This document shows, in pieces, positions 1 to 5,984 of a DNA stretch of 13,144 nucleotides (within the stretch, counting starts at the first letter, position 1; each line of letters starts with the position of its first letter). The notes under the pieces were generated by a model. The model was given only the letters and a program-made list of their open reading frames with translations, did not search any database and was not told the DNA's origin. Made by a program: the position numbers and the translations under genes. Origin of the DNA: an uncultured Mollicutes bacterium (GTDB lineage: Bacteria > Bacillota_I > Bacilli_A > RFN20 > CAG-826); NCBI GenBank assembly GCA_900549975.1, contig URQK01000041.1, forward strand, positions 1 to 13,144, in the 5' to 3' direction.

Positions 1-15
1 TGGATGTAAAAAAGA

Positions 16-42
16 CCGCCGCGGGAATTTTTTCCGCGGCGG
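16..42 (-). terminator. GC-rich hairpin, terminator-like on the minus strand
   Basis: CCGCCGCGG (16-24) pairs perfectly with CCGCGGCGG (34-42) around a 9-base loop that is mostly T. On the plus strand no T-run follows the stem. On the minus strand the stem is followed by GTCTTTTTT, the usual mark of an intrinsic terminator, so as read it would stop leftward transcription. No leftward gene lies to its right before dnaX. It may instead close the gene upstream of the window or block antisense transcription. The hairpin is certain; its role is not. Confidence 0.5.
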
Positions 43-62
43 CTGTGATAATAAGATAGAGA

Positions 63-106
63 TAACTATTTGGCGCGCTGCTGACAGTGGGGGTGCTGAA
101 TAGTTA
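63..106 (+). promoter_or_regulatory. Leader hairpin just upstream of the dnaX ribosome binding site
   Basis: TAACTATT (63-70) and AATAGTTA (99-106) form a perfect 8-bp inverted repeat. Inside it, GCGC can pair with GTGC using one G-U pair after a 2x2 internal loop. The structure ends 4 bases before the AGGAG (111-115) that serves dnaX, so folding could affect access to the ribosome site. Many Firmicutes carry the SRP RNA gene upstream of dnaX, but I do not see the conserved SRP core here. Function is inferred only from position. Confidence 0.3.
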
Positions 107-122
107 CGATAGGAGTTTACTC

Positions 123-1736
123 ATGAGTTACACTGCTCTTTACAGAAAGTTCAGACCGGATAATTTCGCGGATGTCAAAGGTCAGGATCACATAGTGACT
201 ACTCTGACAAATCAGATTAAGCATAACCGTATCGGCCATGCGTATTTGTTCTGTGGCACCAGAGGAACCGGTAAAACAACAGTAGCCAAAATTCTGGCGA
301 AGGCAGTCAACTGTGAGCATCCCGTAAATGGCAGCCCCTGTAATGAATGTGCCATGTGCAAGGCAATCCAGGCAGGAACTGCAATGAATGTGATCGAGAT
401 CGATGCGGCATCCAACAATGGTGTGGATAATATACGTGAGATCAGAGAAGAGGTTTCTTACCGCCCTACAGAAGGTAAATATAAAGTATATATTATTGAT
501 GAGGTTCATATGCTTTCCACAGGTGCCTTCAATGCCCTGCTGAAAACACTGGAGGAACCACCGTCTTATGTTATGTTTATCCTGGCAACTACAGAGGCGC
601 ACAAGATTCCGATTACGATTTTATCCAGATGCCAGAGATATGATTTCCACAGGATCACCATAGACACTATCGCGGCCAGACTGGATGAACTGCTCAAAGT
701 TGAAGGTGTAGAAGCTGAGGAAAAAGCAGTCCGATATGTAGCGAAAGCGGGAGATGGTTCCATGCGAGATGCGCTCAGCCTTCTCGACCAGTGTATTGCT
801 TTTTATCTTGGACAGGAACTTACCTATGATAAAGTTCTGGAGGTTCTGGGAGCCGTTGACACCGAAGTGTTTAGCAAGCTTTTGCGAAAAGTGATCCGGG
901 GAGATGTGACAGGTTCCATTCATATCCTGGAGGAACTGATCGTAGGAGGCAGGGAACTGAGCCAGTTTGTGGGAGATTTTACCTGGTATATGAGAAATCT
1001 TCTTCTCGTTAAGACTTCTGAGAATCCGGAGGAAGCGATCGATGTCTCATCCGACAACATGAAGCTTCTGAAAGAAGAGAGCACCATGCTGGATGTGGAG
1101 ACGCTGATGCGGTATATCCGTATTTTTTCGGATTTGTCCAACCAGATCCGATATGCAACCCAGAAAAGGGTCCTTGTGGAGATTGCACTGATCAAGCTGT
1201 GCCGTCCTGCAATGGAGACTAATCTGGACTCTGTTCTGGACAGACTGCGTGTGCTGGAACAGCGGATGGATGAACGTCCGGTACAGCAGGTGATCGTGCA
1301 GCAGGGTTCAGGGAAAATGCCGGCAGAAACCGGAGCAGTTCAGGAACCGGCGGGAAACAAAGCACCGGCGAAAGCGGCACCGGAAGATTTGCAGAAAATC
1401 GTGGCAGGCTGGAGAGTGATCACAGGACAGACAACAGGGATGTTCAAACAGATGCTTCAGAAATCTGTTCCGAAGTATAACAGTGAGACAGGAGAACCTG
1501 TTCTTTATGTGGAATTTCAGGATTTCCTGGGAATGAATTATGTAGACAATCCGGAGGCGCAGAAAGAACTTCAGGACATTATCGCGGCCCGGACAGGAAA
1601 AAGCGTGGAGATACATATGCTGGTAGCCAACAAGCATCAGCACACCAATCTCGCGCAGATCACAGTAGACGATGCACTCCGGGAGAATATCCACATGGAT
1701 ATCGTAGTGGAAGAAGACCCGGACGATGAGTCATAA
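123..1736 (+). CDS. dnaX: DNA polymerase III subunit gamma/tau
   Basis: Clamp-loader ATPase of the replicative polymerase: it loads the sliding clamp and, as tau, links the polymerase cores to the helicase. The start is the ATG at 123, 7 bases after AGGAG (111-115). It gives the canonical N-terminus MSYTALYRKFRP and 537 residues, a normal length. From this start: Walker A GTRGTGKT at 45-52; a zinc module with Cys 64, 73, 76 and 79; Walker B with DE at 126-127 (IIDEVH); and the sensor SRC motif at 168-170. These are followed by the AAA+ lid and collar region, an Ala/Pro-rich linker around 405-450, and a tau-like C-terminal domain. I see no obvious slippery A-run of the E. coli gamma frameshift type. 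The gene heads a dnaX-ybaB-recR operon, the standard order in Firmicutes. Identification is secure. Confidence 0.97.
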   Translation: MSYTALYRKFRPDNFADVKGQDHIVTTLTNQIKHNRIGHAYLFCGTRGTGKTTVAKILAKAVNCEHPVNGSPCNECAMCKAIQAGTAMNVIEIDAASNNGVDNIREIREEVSYRPTEGKYKVYIIDEVHMLSTGAFNALLKTLEEPPSYVMFILATTEAHKIPITILSRCQRYDFHRITIDTIAARLDELLKVEGVEAEEKAVRYVAKAGDGSMRDALSLLDQCIAFYLGQELTYDKVLEVLGAVDTEVFSKLLRKVIRGDVTGSIHILEELIVGGRELSQFVGDFTWYMRNLLLVKTSENPEEAIDVSSDNMKLLKEESTMLDVETLMRYIRIFSDLSNQIRYATQKRVLVEIALIKLCRPAMETNLDSVLDRLRVLEQRMDERPVQQVIVQQGSGKMPAETGAVQEPAGNKAPAKAAPEDLQKIVAGWRVITGQTTGMFKQMLQKSVPKYNSETGEPVLYVEFQDFLGMNYVDNPEAQKELQDIIAARTGKSVEIHMLVANKHQHTNLAQITVDDALRENIHMDIVVEEDPDDES

Positions 1737-1768
1737 ATCTGTAAAATAAAAACAGGAGGATCATTATT

Positions 1769-2125
1769 ATGGCAAAAAGAGGTGGATTCCCAGGCATGGG
1801 TATGCCGGGGAATATGAACAATCTTATGAAACAGGCGCAGAAAATGCAGCGTCAGATGGAAGAGAATCAGAAGGCTCTTGAAGAAAAAGAGTTCACAGCA
1901 ACCGTAGGCGGCGGAGCTGTTTCCGTTACCGTTTCCGGTAAACGAGAAATAACAAAAGTCACACTTTCCGAGGAAGCAGTAGATCCGGATGATATCGAGA
2001 TGCTTGAGGATATGATCGCGGCAGCAACAAATGAGGCGCTCCGTCAGGTTGAGTCCGAGTCAGCAGCAGTGATGTCCAAACTGACAGGAGGCCTTGGCGG
2101 TCTTGGCGGAGGCCTTCCTTTCTGA
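1769..2125 (+). CDS. ybaB: YbaB/EbfC family nucleoid-associated protein
   Basis: Small DNA-binding protein (118 residues) of the YbaB/EbfC family, found almost universally between dnaX and recR. Family members form dimers shaped like tweezers that coat DNA and help organise the nucleoid; a link to recombination is suspected from synteny. Visible features are a Gly/Met-rich N-terminus, a basic Gln/Lys/Glu-rich helix at about 18-40, and a central beta region with the family pattern TVGGGAVSVTVSGK. An acidic helix near 75-90 and a Gly-rich tail (GGLGGLGGGLPF) follow. AGGAGG (1754-1759) lies 9 bases before the ATG. The last base of its TGA stop is the first base of the recR ATG, so the two genes are probably translationally coupled. 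Confidence 0.95.
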   Translation: MAKRGGFPGMGMPGNMNNLMKQAQKMQRQMEENQKALEEKEFTATVGGGAVSVTVSGKREITKVTLSEEAVDPDDIEMLEDMIAAATNEALRQVESESAAVMSKLTGGLGGLGGGLPF

Positions 2126-2721
2126 TGGAATATTACAGCACACACATCAATAAGCTGATCGAGCAGCTTTCCCATCTTCCGGGAATTGGAGCAAAATCTG
2201 CCCAGCGTCTTGCGTTTCATATCATGAATATGCCAAAAGACCAGGTTGAGCAGCTGACCGCTTCCATCACCGATGCAAGGCAGAATGTTCAGTACTGTAA
2301 ATGCTGTTACACGCTGACAGATCAGGAACTCTGCCCGATCTGTGCCAATCCCAAACGGGATCACAGCACCATCATGGTCGTTGAGAATACCAGGGATCTG
2401 GCAGCATATGAGAAAACAGGCAAGTTTGACGGGGTTTACCATGTACTTCACGGCGCGATCTCTCCAATGCTTGGAATCGGACCGGATGATATCAAGCTGA
2501 AGGAACTGATGAAGCGCCTTCAGGGAGATGTAAAAGAAGTTATTGTGGCGACCAATTCCAGCCTTGAGGGTGAAACTACAGCCATGTACATCAGCAAACT
2601 GATCAAGCCCACCGGAATCAAAGTAAGCCGTATTGCCAGCGGAGTTCCGGTTGGCGGTGACCTGGAGTATATTGATGAAGTGACACTTCTACGCGCCCTG
2701 GAGGGAAGGGTAGAACTTTAA
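2125..2721 (+). CDS. recR: Recombination mediator protein RecR
   Basis: RecR acts with RecO (and RecF) to load RecA on gapped DNA coated with single-strand binding protein. At 198 residues it has the usual family length. In order: a helix-hairpin-helix (LPGIGAKSAQRLAFHI, about 18-33); a four-Cys zinc finger with C58, C61, C70 and C73; a Toprim domain beginning near 81 (TIMVVEN...DLAAYE); and the C-terminal Walker-B-like region and tail (ASGVPVGGDLEYIDEVTLLRAL). The ATG overlaps the ybaB stop by one base. A GGAGG inside the ybaB 3' end lies about 13 bases upstream. No terminator follows before the next gene, so readthrough into the LacI-family gene is possible. Confidence 0.97.
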   Translation: MEYYSTHINKLIEQLSHLPGIGAKSAQRLAFHIMNMPKDQVEQLTASITDARQNVQYCKCCYTLTDQELCPICANPKRDHSTIMVVENTRDLAAYEKTGKFDGVYHVLHGAISPMLGIGPDDIKLKELMKRLQGDVKEVIVATNSSLEGETTAMYISKLIKPTGIKVSRIASGVPVGGDLEYIDEVTLLRALEGRVEL

Positions 2722-2767
2722 CCGGATCAGGTGAAAAATTTTCCCAGGCAACAAAGGAGGTGAGCCG

Positions 2768-3886
2768 GTGGCAAAAAAGAAAGCAACTTCATCGGATGTG
2801 GCAGCACGCGCCGGGGTTTCCCAGGCAACGGTATCTATGGTGCTGAACCGGAAATACAATGTTTCTTTTTCGAGAGAAACCGTAGAACGGGTGGAGCAGG
2901 CAGCCAGAGAGCTTGGCTACGAGCTTCCGGGACGTCGGAAACATAAAGATAACAGAAAAGAAAAGTTGATCGTTGTTTTCTGCCCCACACTCACCAGTCC
3001 CTATTATGTACTGTTGCTTCAGGGAATCGAGGCCGTAGCCAATGAGAAGGGGTATGGCGTTTTTACCTGCAACACACAGAGAGATGCGGGGCTGGAAGAA
3101 AAATATCTCCGTATGATGCAGACCATGCGGCCGGCAGGAATCATTTATACCTGCAATCCCCATCCGGATTTTCAGCATCAGGTAGAAAAGATCGCAAAAG
3201 AAACGCCCCTTGTTATCATCAGCAACAAGGAAAAAACAACCACAGTAGATGCCATCAATCAGGATAATACGGTGGTAGGAAGGCTGATGGCCAGGCATCT
3301 TCTGGATCTGGGGCATACCGATGTGGCGTTTATTACGCCGCCTCTTACCAGACGCCAGTGGCAGCGCTCCAAACGTGTAGAAGGTTTTGTCCGCGAGTTT
3401 GAAAAAGAGGGCAAAAAAGATCACGTGATCATCAAGGCGGCAGATGAGTCCAATGACAGAAAAATCCCGCGAATGGATTCGGAGTATGCCATGGGCTACG
3501 AGCTGACTATGGAGCTTCTCCGTGAAGGCAGAAAATTTACGGCTATCGCAGGCCAGAATGATATGATGGCCATAGGTGCCATTGATGCACTGCATGAGAT
3601 GCGCCTCCATGTGCCAAAGGATGTTTCAGTCATCGGATGTGATAATATTTTTTATTCCAGTATCCGCAGGATTTCACTGACCACCATTGATCATTTTGTA
3701 GCGCTGAAGGGAAGAGATGCCTGCGACATCATTATCCGTAAAATCGATATGAATGATAAATTTTACCTGGATGAAAGACCTGCCAGTCTGTATAATATCG
3801 AATATACCCCGAAACTGATTACGCGCCGCACAACGGGGTATGCAAAACTGGACAGAAACCTGCCCGGCGAGCAGAAAAATAAATAA
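2768..3886 (+). CDS. LacI-family transcriptional regulator
   Basis: Sugar- or metabolite-responsive repressor of the LacI/GalR family, 372 residues (usual size 330-350, with a slightly longer tail). The start is GTG at 2768, supported by a near-perfect AAAGGAGGTGA just upstream. The N-terminal helix-turn-helix lies at about 8-28 (SSDVAARAGVSQATVSMVLN), followed by the hinge helix to about 55. A periplasmic-binding-protein-like sensor domain starts at LIVVFCPTLTSPYYVLLLQGI. Typical sensor motifs are present: LLDLGHTDVAFI, FTAIAGQNDMMAIGAIDAL, and DVSVIGCDN. The effector cannot be predicted. It sits 46 bases after recR with no visible terminator between them. Its target would normally be a neighbouring transport or hydrolase operon, but the sequence changes character right after this gene, so the partner is missing. 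Two CG-centred palindromes downstream could be operators. Confidence 0.9.
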   Translation: MAKKKATSSDVAARAGVSQATVSMVLNRKYNVSFSRETVERVEQAARELGYELPGRRKHKDNRKEKLIVVFCPTLTSPYYVLLLQGIEAVANEKGYGVFTCNTQRDAGLEEKYLRMMQTMRPAGIIYTCNPHPDFQHQVEKIAKETPLVIISNKEKTTTVDAINQDNTVVGRLMARHLLDLGHTDVAFITPPLTRRQWQRSKRVEGFVREFEKEGKKDHVIIKAADESNDRKIPRMDSEYAMGYELTMELLREGRKFTAIAGQNDMMAIGAIDALHEMRLHVPKDVSVIGCDNIFYSSIRRISLTTIDHFVALKGRDACDIIIRKIDMNDKFYLDERPASLYNIEYTPKLITRRTTGYAKLDRNLPGEQKNK

Positions 3887-3935
3887 TGGCGTATAAATTA
3901 TTAATAATAATATATAGAGAGAGTTTCCATGATAC

Positions 3936-3984
3936 ATTCGAATAAAAATCTTGATAGCCACGATAATTACGGCGATATTCGAAT
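3936..3984 (+). promoter_or_regulatory. Possible promoter flanked by two CG-centred palindromes (LacI-type operator candidates)
   Basis: The 8-bp palindrome ATTCGAAT occurs at 3936-3943 and again at 3977-3984. With one flanking base each, they form a 9-bp inverted repeat (ATTCGAATA / TATTCGAAT). Their centres are 41 bp apart, about four helical turns. Between them lies TTGATA (3951-3956), and 17 bases later GATATT (3974-3979) overlaps the second palindrome. A central CG within a palindrome is typical of LacI-family operators, and a LacI-family gene ends 50 bases upstream. No proper gene follows: a GTG at 4014 opens only 14 codons before a stop, near where the base composition changes. The regulatory reading is inference. 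Confidence 0.3.
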
Positions 3985-4035
3985 CGGATAAAAATGGAGA
4001 TAAGCTGTTTTGGGTGAAAAAATTGACAGACACTG

Positions 4036-4058
4036 TTAATAAAACAACATTTTATTAA
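4036..4058. repeat. Perfect 9-bp AT inverted repeat at the composition change
   Basis: TTAATAAAA (4036-4044) and TTTTATTAA (4050-4058) are exact reverse complements separated by CAACA. The stem is pure A/T and no T-run follows, so it would be a weak terminator. Its position, where the balanced-composition DNA gives way to AT-rich DNA, makes it a candidate end of one of the two joined sequences. Confidence 0.4.
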
Positions 4059-4109
4059 TAAAATATTTATGAATCTTTTTTTAAAATTAAAAACGCAGAT
4101 ATTAGGCAT

Positions 4110-4141
4110 AAAAAAGCACAACATTTCCGTTATGCTTTTTT
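4110..4141 (-). terminator. Intrinsic terminator of the GntR-RCK_C gene
   Basis: AAAAAAGCA (4110-4118) pairs with TGCTTTTTT (4133-4141), and AAC pairs with GTT inside one C/A mismatch, leaving a six-base loop. Read leftward it lies 28 bases past the stop of the GntR-type gene and ends in TTTTTT. With T-runs on both sides it could work in both directions. Confidence 0.6.
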
Positions 4142-4168
4142 ATAATTTATAGCAAAAATGTAATATTT

Positions 4169-4789
4169 TTAATCTACTCCATATGTTAAATATGTTATTG
4201 CGCGTTGATAAGATAAATCATCCTTACCAATAATAATAAGTTTATCCCCCGCAATAAAAGTAAACTCTGGACCTGGAGAAGTAATTAGTTTGTTACCTCT
4301 TTTGACTGCCACAATAGTGGCCTCAGTATAATTATAGAAATATACATCACCAATTGTTTGATTAATTACCCAACAATCATCTTTAATGATAATTTCTTCA
4401 AAATATAATTTATCGTTATTAGATAGATTATGCATTTTTGATAAATCTTTAATCGCAGCATTAATTTCTTTGTTCATTTCATCACGTTTTGCTAATAATT
4501 CTGTCAATTTAGCCATTTCGCTTTTTGTATCACTAAGATTAGAAATCTTATCTAAAAATATATCAACACGATCTTTTGATTCAACAAATATTCCTACTCC
4601 GCGTTTAACAGTAACTATTTGTTCTACTTCTAAAACATTTATTGCTTTTCTTATTGTTTCTGAAGATACTTTATATTCACCAGAAAGCAAAGTCCTTCCT
4701 TTTAGCATTGTCCCAACTTTATATGTTCCATTTTGTATTTTTCTTGCTATATCTTCAGCAATTAATAAATATTGAGGATTAACTGTCAT
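4169..4789 (-). CDS. GntR-family regulator with RCK_C (TrkA-C) domain, BusR-like
   Basis: Transcriptional regulator of 206 residues. The start is the ATG at 4789, chosen because GGAGG (4802-4798) lies 8 bases upstream; longer starts would place that site inside the gene. Residues 3-70 form a GntR winged helix (VNPQYLLIAEDIARKI...SGEYKVSSETIRKAINVLE...VKRGVGIFV). Residues about 85-120 look like a coiled coil. The remainder (IIKDDCWVINQTIGDV...ATIVAVKRG...PGPEFTFIAGDKLIIIGKDD) is an RCK_C domain. This architecture is that of BusR of lactococci and streptococci, which binds c-di-AMP through RCK_C and represses the osmolyte importer busAB. No busAB is visible here. The divergent neighbour is a membrane protein whose promoter carries an inverted repeat, so it is the likely target. 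Ligand and target are inferred. Confidence 0.82.
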   Translation of the reverse strand: MTVNPQYLLIAEDIARKIQNGTYKVGTMLKGRTLLSGEYKVSSETIRKAINVLEVEQIVTVKRGVGIFVESKDRVDIFLDKISNLSDTKSEMAKLTELLAKRDEMNKEINAAIKDLSKMHNLSNNDKLYFEEIIIKDDCWVINQTIGDVYFYNYTEATIVAVKRGNKLITSPGPEFTFIAGDKLIIIGKDDLSYQRAITYLTYGVD

Positions 4790-4814
4790 AATACGTACCT
4801 CCATGTTCATAACA

Positions 4815-4842
4815 AGTATACCATACTATAACGAATTTTTCA
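4815..4842 (-). promoter_or_regulatory. Promoter of the GntR-RCK_C gene
   Basis: On the minus strand, TATACT (plus 4815-4820) lies 16 bases downstream of TGAAAA (plus 4837-4842), a good -10 with a weak -35. The initiation point would fall just upstream of the GGAGG at 4802, giving a short leader. This supports the start at 4789. Confidence 0.45.
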
Positions 4843-4871
4843 TTGCCTAAAAAAATACTTTCACTATACGC

Positions 4872-4932
4872 TTTCAATGAATTTTTCTTGGTTGAAATTG
4901 TTTATTATATACTATATAATAAGTCATTGAAA
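4872..4932 (+). promoter_or_regulatory. 9-bp inverted repeat bracketing the 4949 promoter (candidate operator pair)
   Basis: TTTCAATGA (4872-4880) and TCATTGAAA (4924-4932) are perfect reverse complements separated by 43 bases. The left arm sits upstream of the -35 and the right arm just downstream of the -10. This is the layout expected for a multimeric repressor gripping two half-sites around a promoter. A related ATTTTTCATTG also occurs at 4835-4845 in the other promoter. The divergent BusR-like regulator is the obvious candidate binder. The repeat is seen; its role is inferred. Confidence 0.4.
4892..4920 (+). promoter_or_regulatory. Strong sigma-A-type promoter of the 4949 membrane protein
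   Basis: TTGAAA (4892-4897) and a perfect TATAAT (4915-4920) are separated by exactly 17 bases. The start codon at 4949 follows after about 28 bases, with AAAGGA (4931-4936) as ribosome site. This is the best promoter in the window. Confidence 0.75.
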
Positions 4933-4948
4933 AGGATGATGATGAAAC

Positions 4949-5941
4949 ATGAAAACTCTTAAATATGTTTGGAAGACATTGTTTAACAATGCCGCTGTCT
5001 ATGAAGGAAGAAAAAGAAAATGGTATGAAGCCTTAATTATATTTTTATTAGCAATTATTGTTGCGCTTATTCCTACTCTTGTTAGTGTAAGTGGTGTAAA
5101 AGGATCATCTGTATTGACTTCTAATACAAATAATATCGATATTGCTTTAAAAGATTTCTCTAATGACTTATCAACTAAAGGGATTAAATTTGTAGTAAAA
5201 GCAAATGAAGATACTAAAGCAAGTGCCAAAAAAGTTCTAGCTCTTGAATCTGGTACTTGGTCATATGGTGATAAAGGATTCATTTCAAGTCGTAATGATG
5301 GAGATAAAATTGTCGAACGTTTAAAAGTATTCTATTATGATGAAACCGCTAAAGATTTACAAACTAGATTAAACGCCATCTTAAAACAAGTTTATAATCC
5401 AGATAGTGATAAGAAAGAAGAAAAAACTCCTATCGTATCTCACTTTATTATCGGTAAAGAAAGTGCTTGTTTAATTGTTTATGCTAAAAACGCTACTGAT
5501 TGGGCAAAACCTTCTTCAACAAGAAGCCTTAATTATATTGGATTTAAAGAAGGAACTGAAGTAATGTCTAATTATAACAATGAACATTATTTAGATAATT
5601 GGAAATCATTTTTTGATAAAGGATATTCTAATGTTAAATCTAATTATTTATTAGCGCAAGTTGGTATCTATACCGCTATTAACATTGCTGTATCATTCTT
5701 TATGTCATTAATTATATTTATTATGACTCGTGGTAAAAAGAATCCATTCCGTGAAATTAAGTTCATTGAAACAATGAAGATGATTGGTGTAGCGGCTTTA
5801 TGTCCTGCTCTTGTCTCTTGTCTAGTCGGATTTATGCTACCGGGATATGCACCTCTACTATTTATGTTAACTCTTGGTATGCGTGTTATGTGGATGTCAA
5901 CTAAAACACTTAGCCCATATCAACAATCACAAAGTAAGTAA
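4949..5941 (+). CDS. Membrane protein with large extracytoplasmic loop, DUF1189-like
   Basis: Integral membrane protein of 330 residues. A basic N-terminus (EGRKRKWYE, 19-27) precedes a first membrane segment at about 28-47. A soluble, Lys/Asp/Ser-rich domain of about 185 residues follows. Three further segments lie at about 236-259, 278-297 and 298-312, the first two separated by a basic loop (TRGKKNPFREIKF). This layout, one segment, an outside domain, then a C-terminal bundle, resembles DUF1189 proteins of low-GC Firmicutes, whose function is unknown; the match is from overall pattern, not a diagnostic motif. It has its own strong promoter and terminator, so it is monocistronic. It is divergent from the BusR-like regulator, suggesting a role tied to osmotic or envelope state. 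No catalytic motif was recognised. Confidence 0.75.
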   Translation: MKTLKYVWKTLFNNAAVYEGRKRKWYEALIIFLLAIIVALIPTLVSVSGVKGSSVLTSNTNNIDIALKDFSNDLSTKGIKFVVKANEDTKASAKKVLALESGTWSYGDKGFISSRNDGDKIVERLKVFYYDETAKDLQTRLNAILKQVYNPDSDKKEEKTPIVSHFIIGKESACLIVYAKNATDWAKPSSTRSLNYIGFKEGTEVMSNYNNEHYLDNWKSFFDKGYSNVKSNYLLAQVGIYTAINIAVSFFMSLIIFIMTRGKKNPFREIKFIETMKMIGVAALCPALVSCLVGFMLPGYAPLLFMLTLGMRVMWMSTKTLSPYQQSQSK

Positions 5942-5948
5942 GAAAAGC

Positions 5949-5978
5949 AAAACACCGCTTGGTCAAGGCGGTGTTTTT
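5949..5978. terminator. Intrinsic terminator between convergent genes
   Basis: AAAACACCGC (5949-5958) pairs with GCGGTGTTTT (5968-5977) around a 9-base loop. It is followed by a T-run on the plus strand and a broken T-run (TTTTGCTTTTC) on the minus strand. It lies 8 bases after the stop of the rightward membrane-protein gene and 6 bases beyond the end of the leftward dehydrogenase-like gene, so it probably serves both. Confidence 0.85.
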
Positions 5979-5984
5979 ATATGC

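Larger units (their letters stand above)
3887..4168. other. Gene-free stretch containing the composition breakpoint
   Basis: The 282 bases between the LacI-family gene and the leftward GntR-type gene contain no credible coding region. The left part, to about 4,030, still has mixed composition and holds the possible promoter and operator pair. From about 4,036 the sequence is almost pure A/T and stays AT-rich for the rest of the window. The change coincides with a 9-bp foldback at 4036-4058. A terminator for the GntR-type gene lies at 4110-4141, so that part belongs to the right-hand genome. The most likely join is therefore between about 4,030 and 4,105. Confidence 0.55.

Noticed and set aside
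1..120. SRP RNA gene upstream of dnaX
   Set aside because: The position fits Firmicutes gene order, but the conserved GGTC...GGAAGGAAGCAGC-type core is absent. The gene may lie further left.
2722..2767. Operator for LacI autoregulation (GAAAAATTTTC)
   Set aside because: It is a short AT palindrome without the central CG usual for this family and with no second copy nearby.
3674..4124. Minus-strand open frames across the LacI 3' end and the junction
   Set aside because: They lie antisense to the LacI gene, have no ribosome site and no recognisable protein features.
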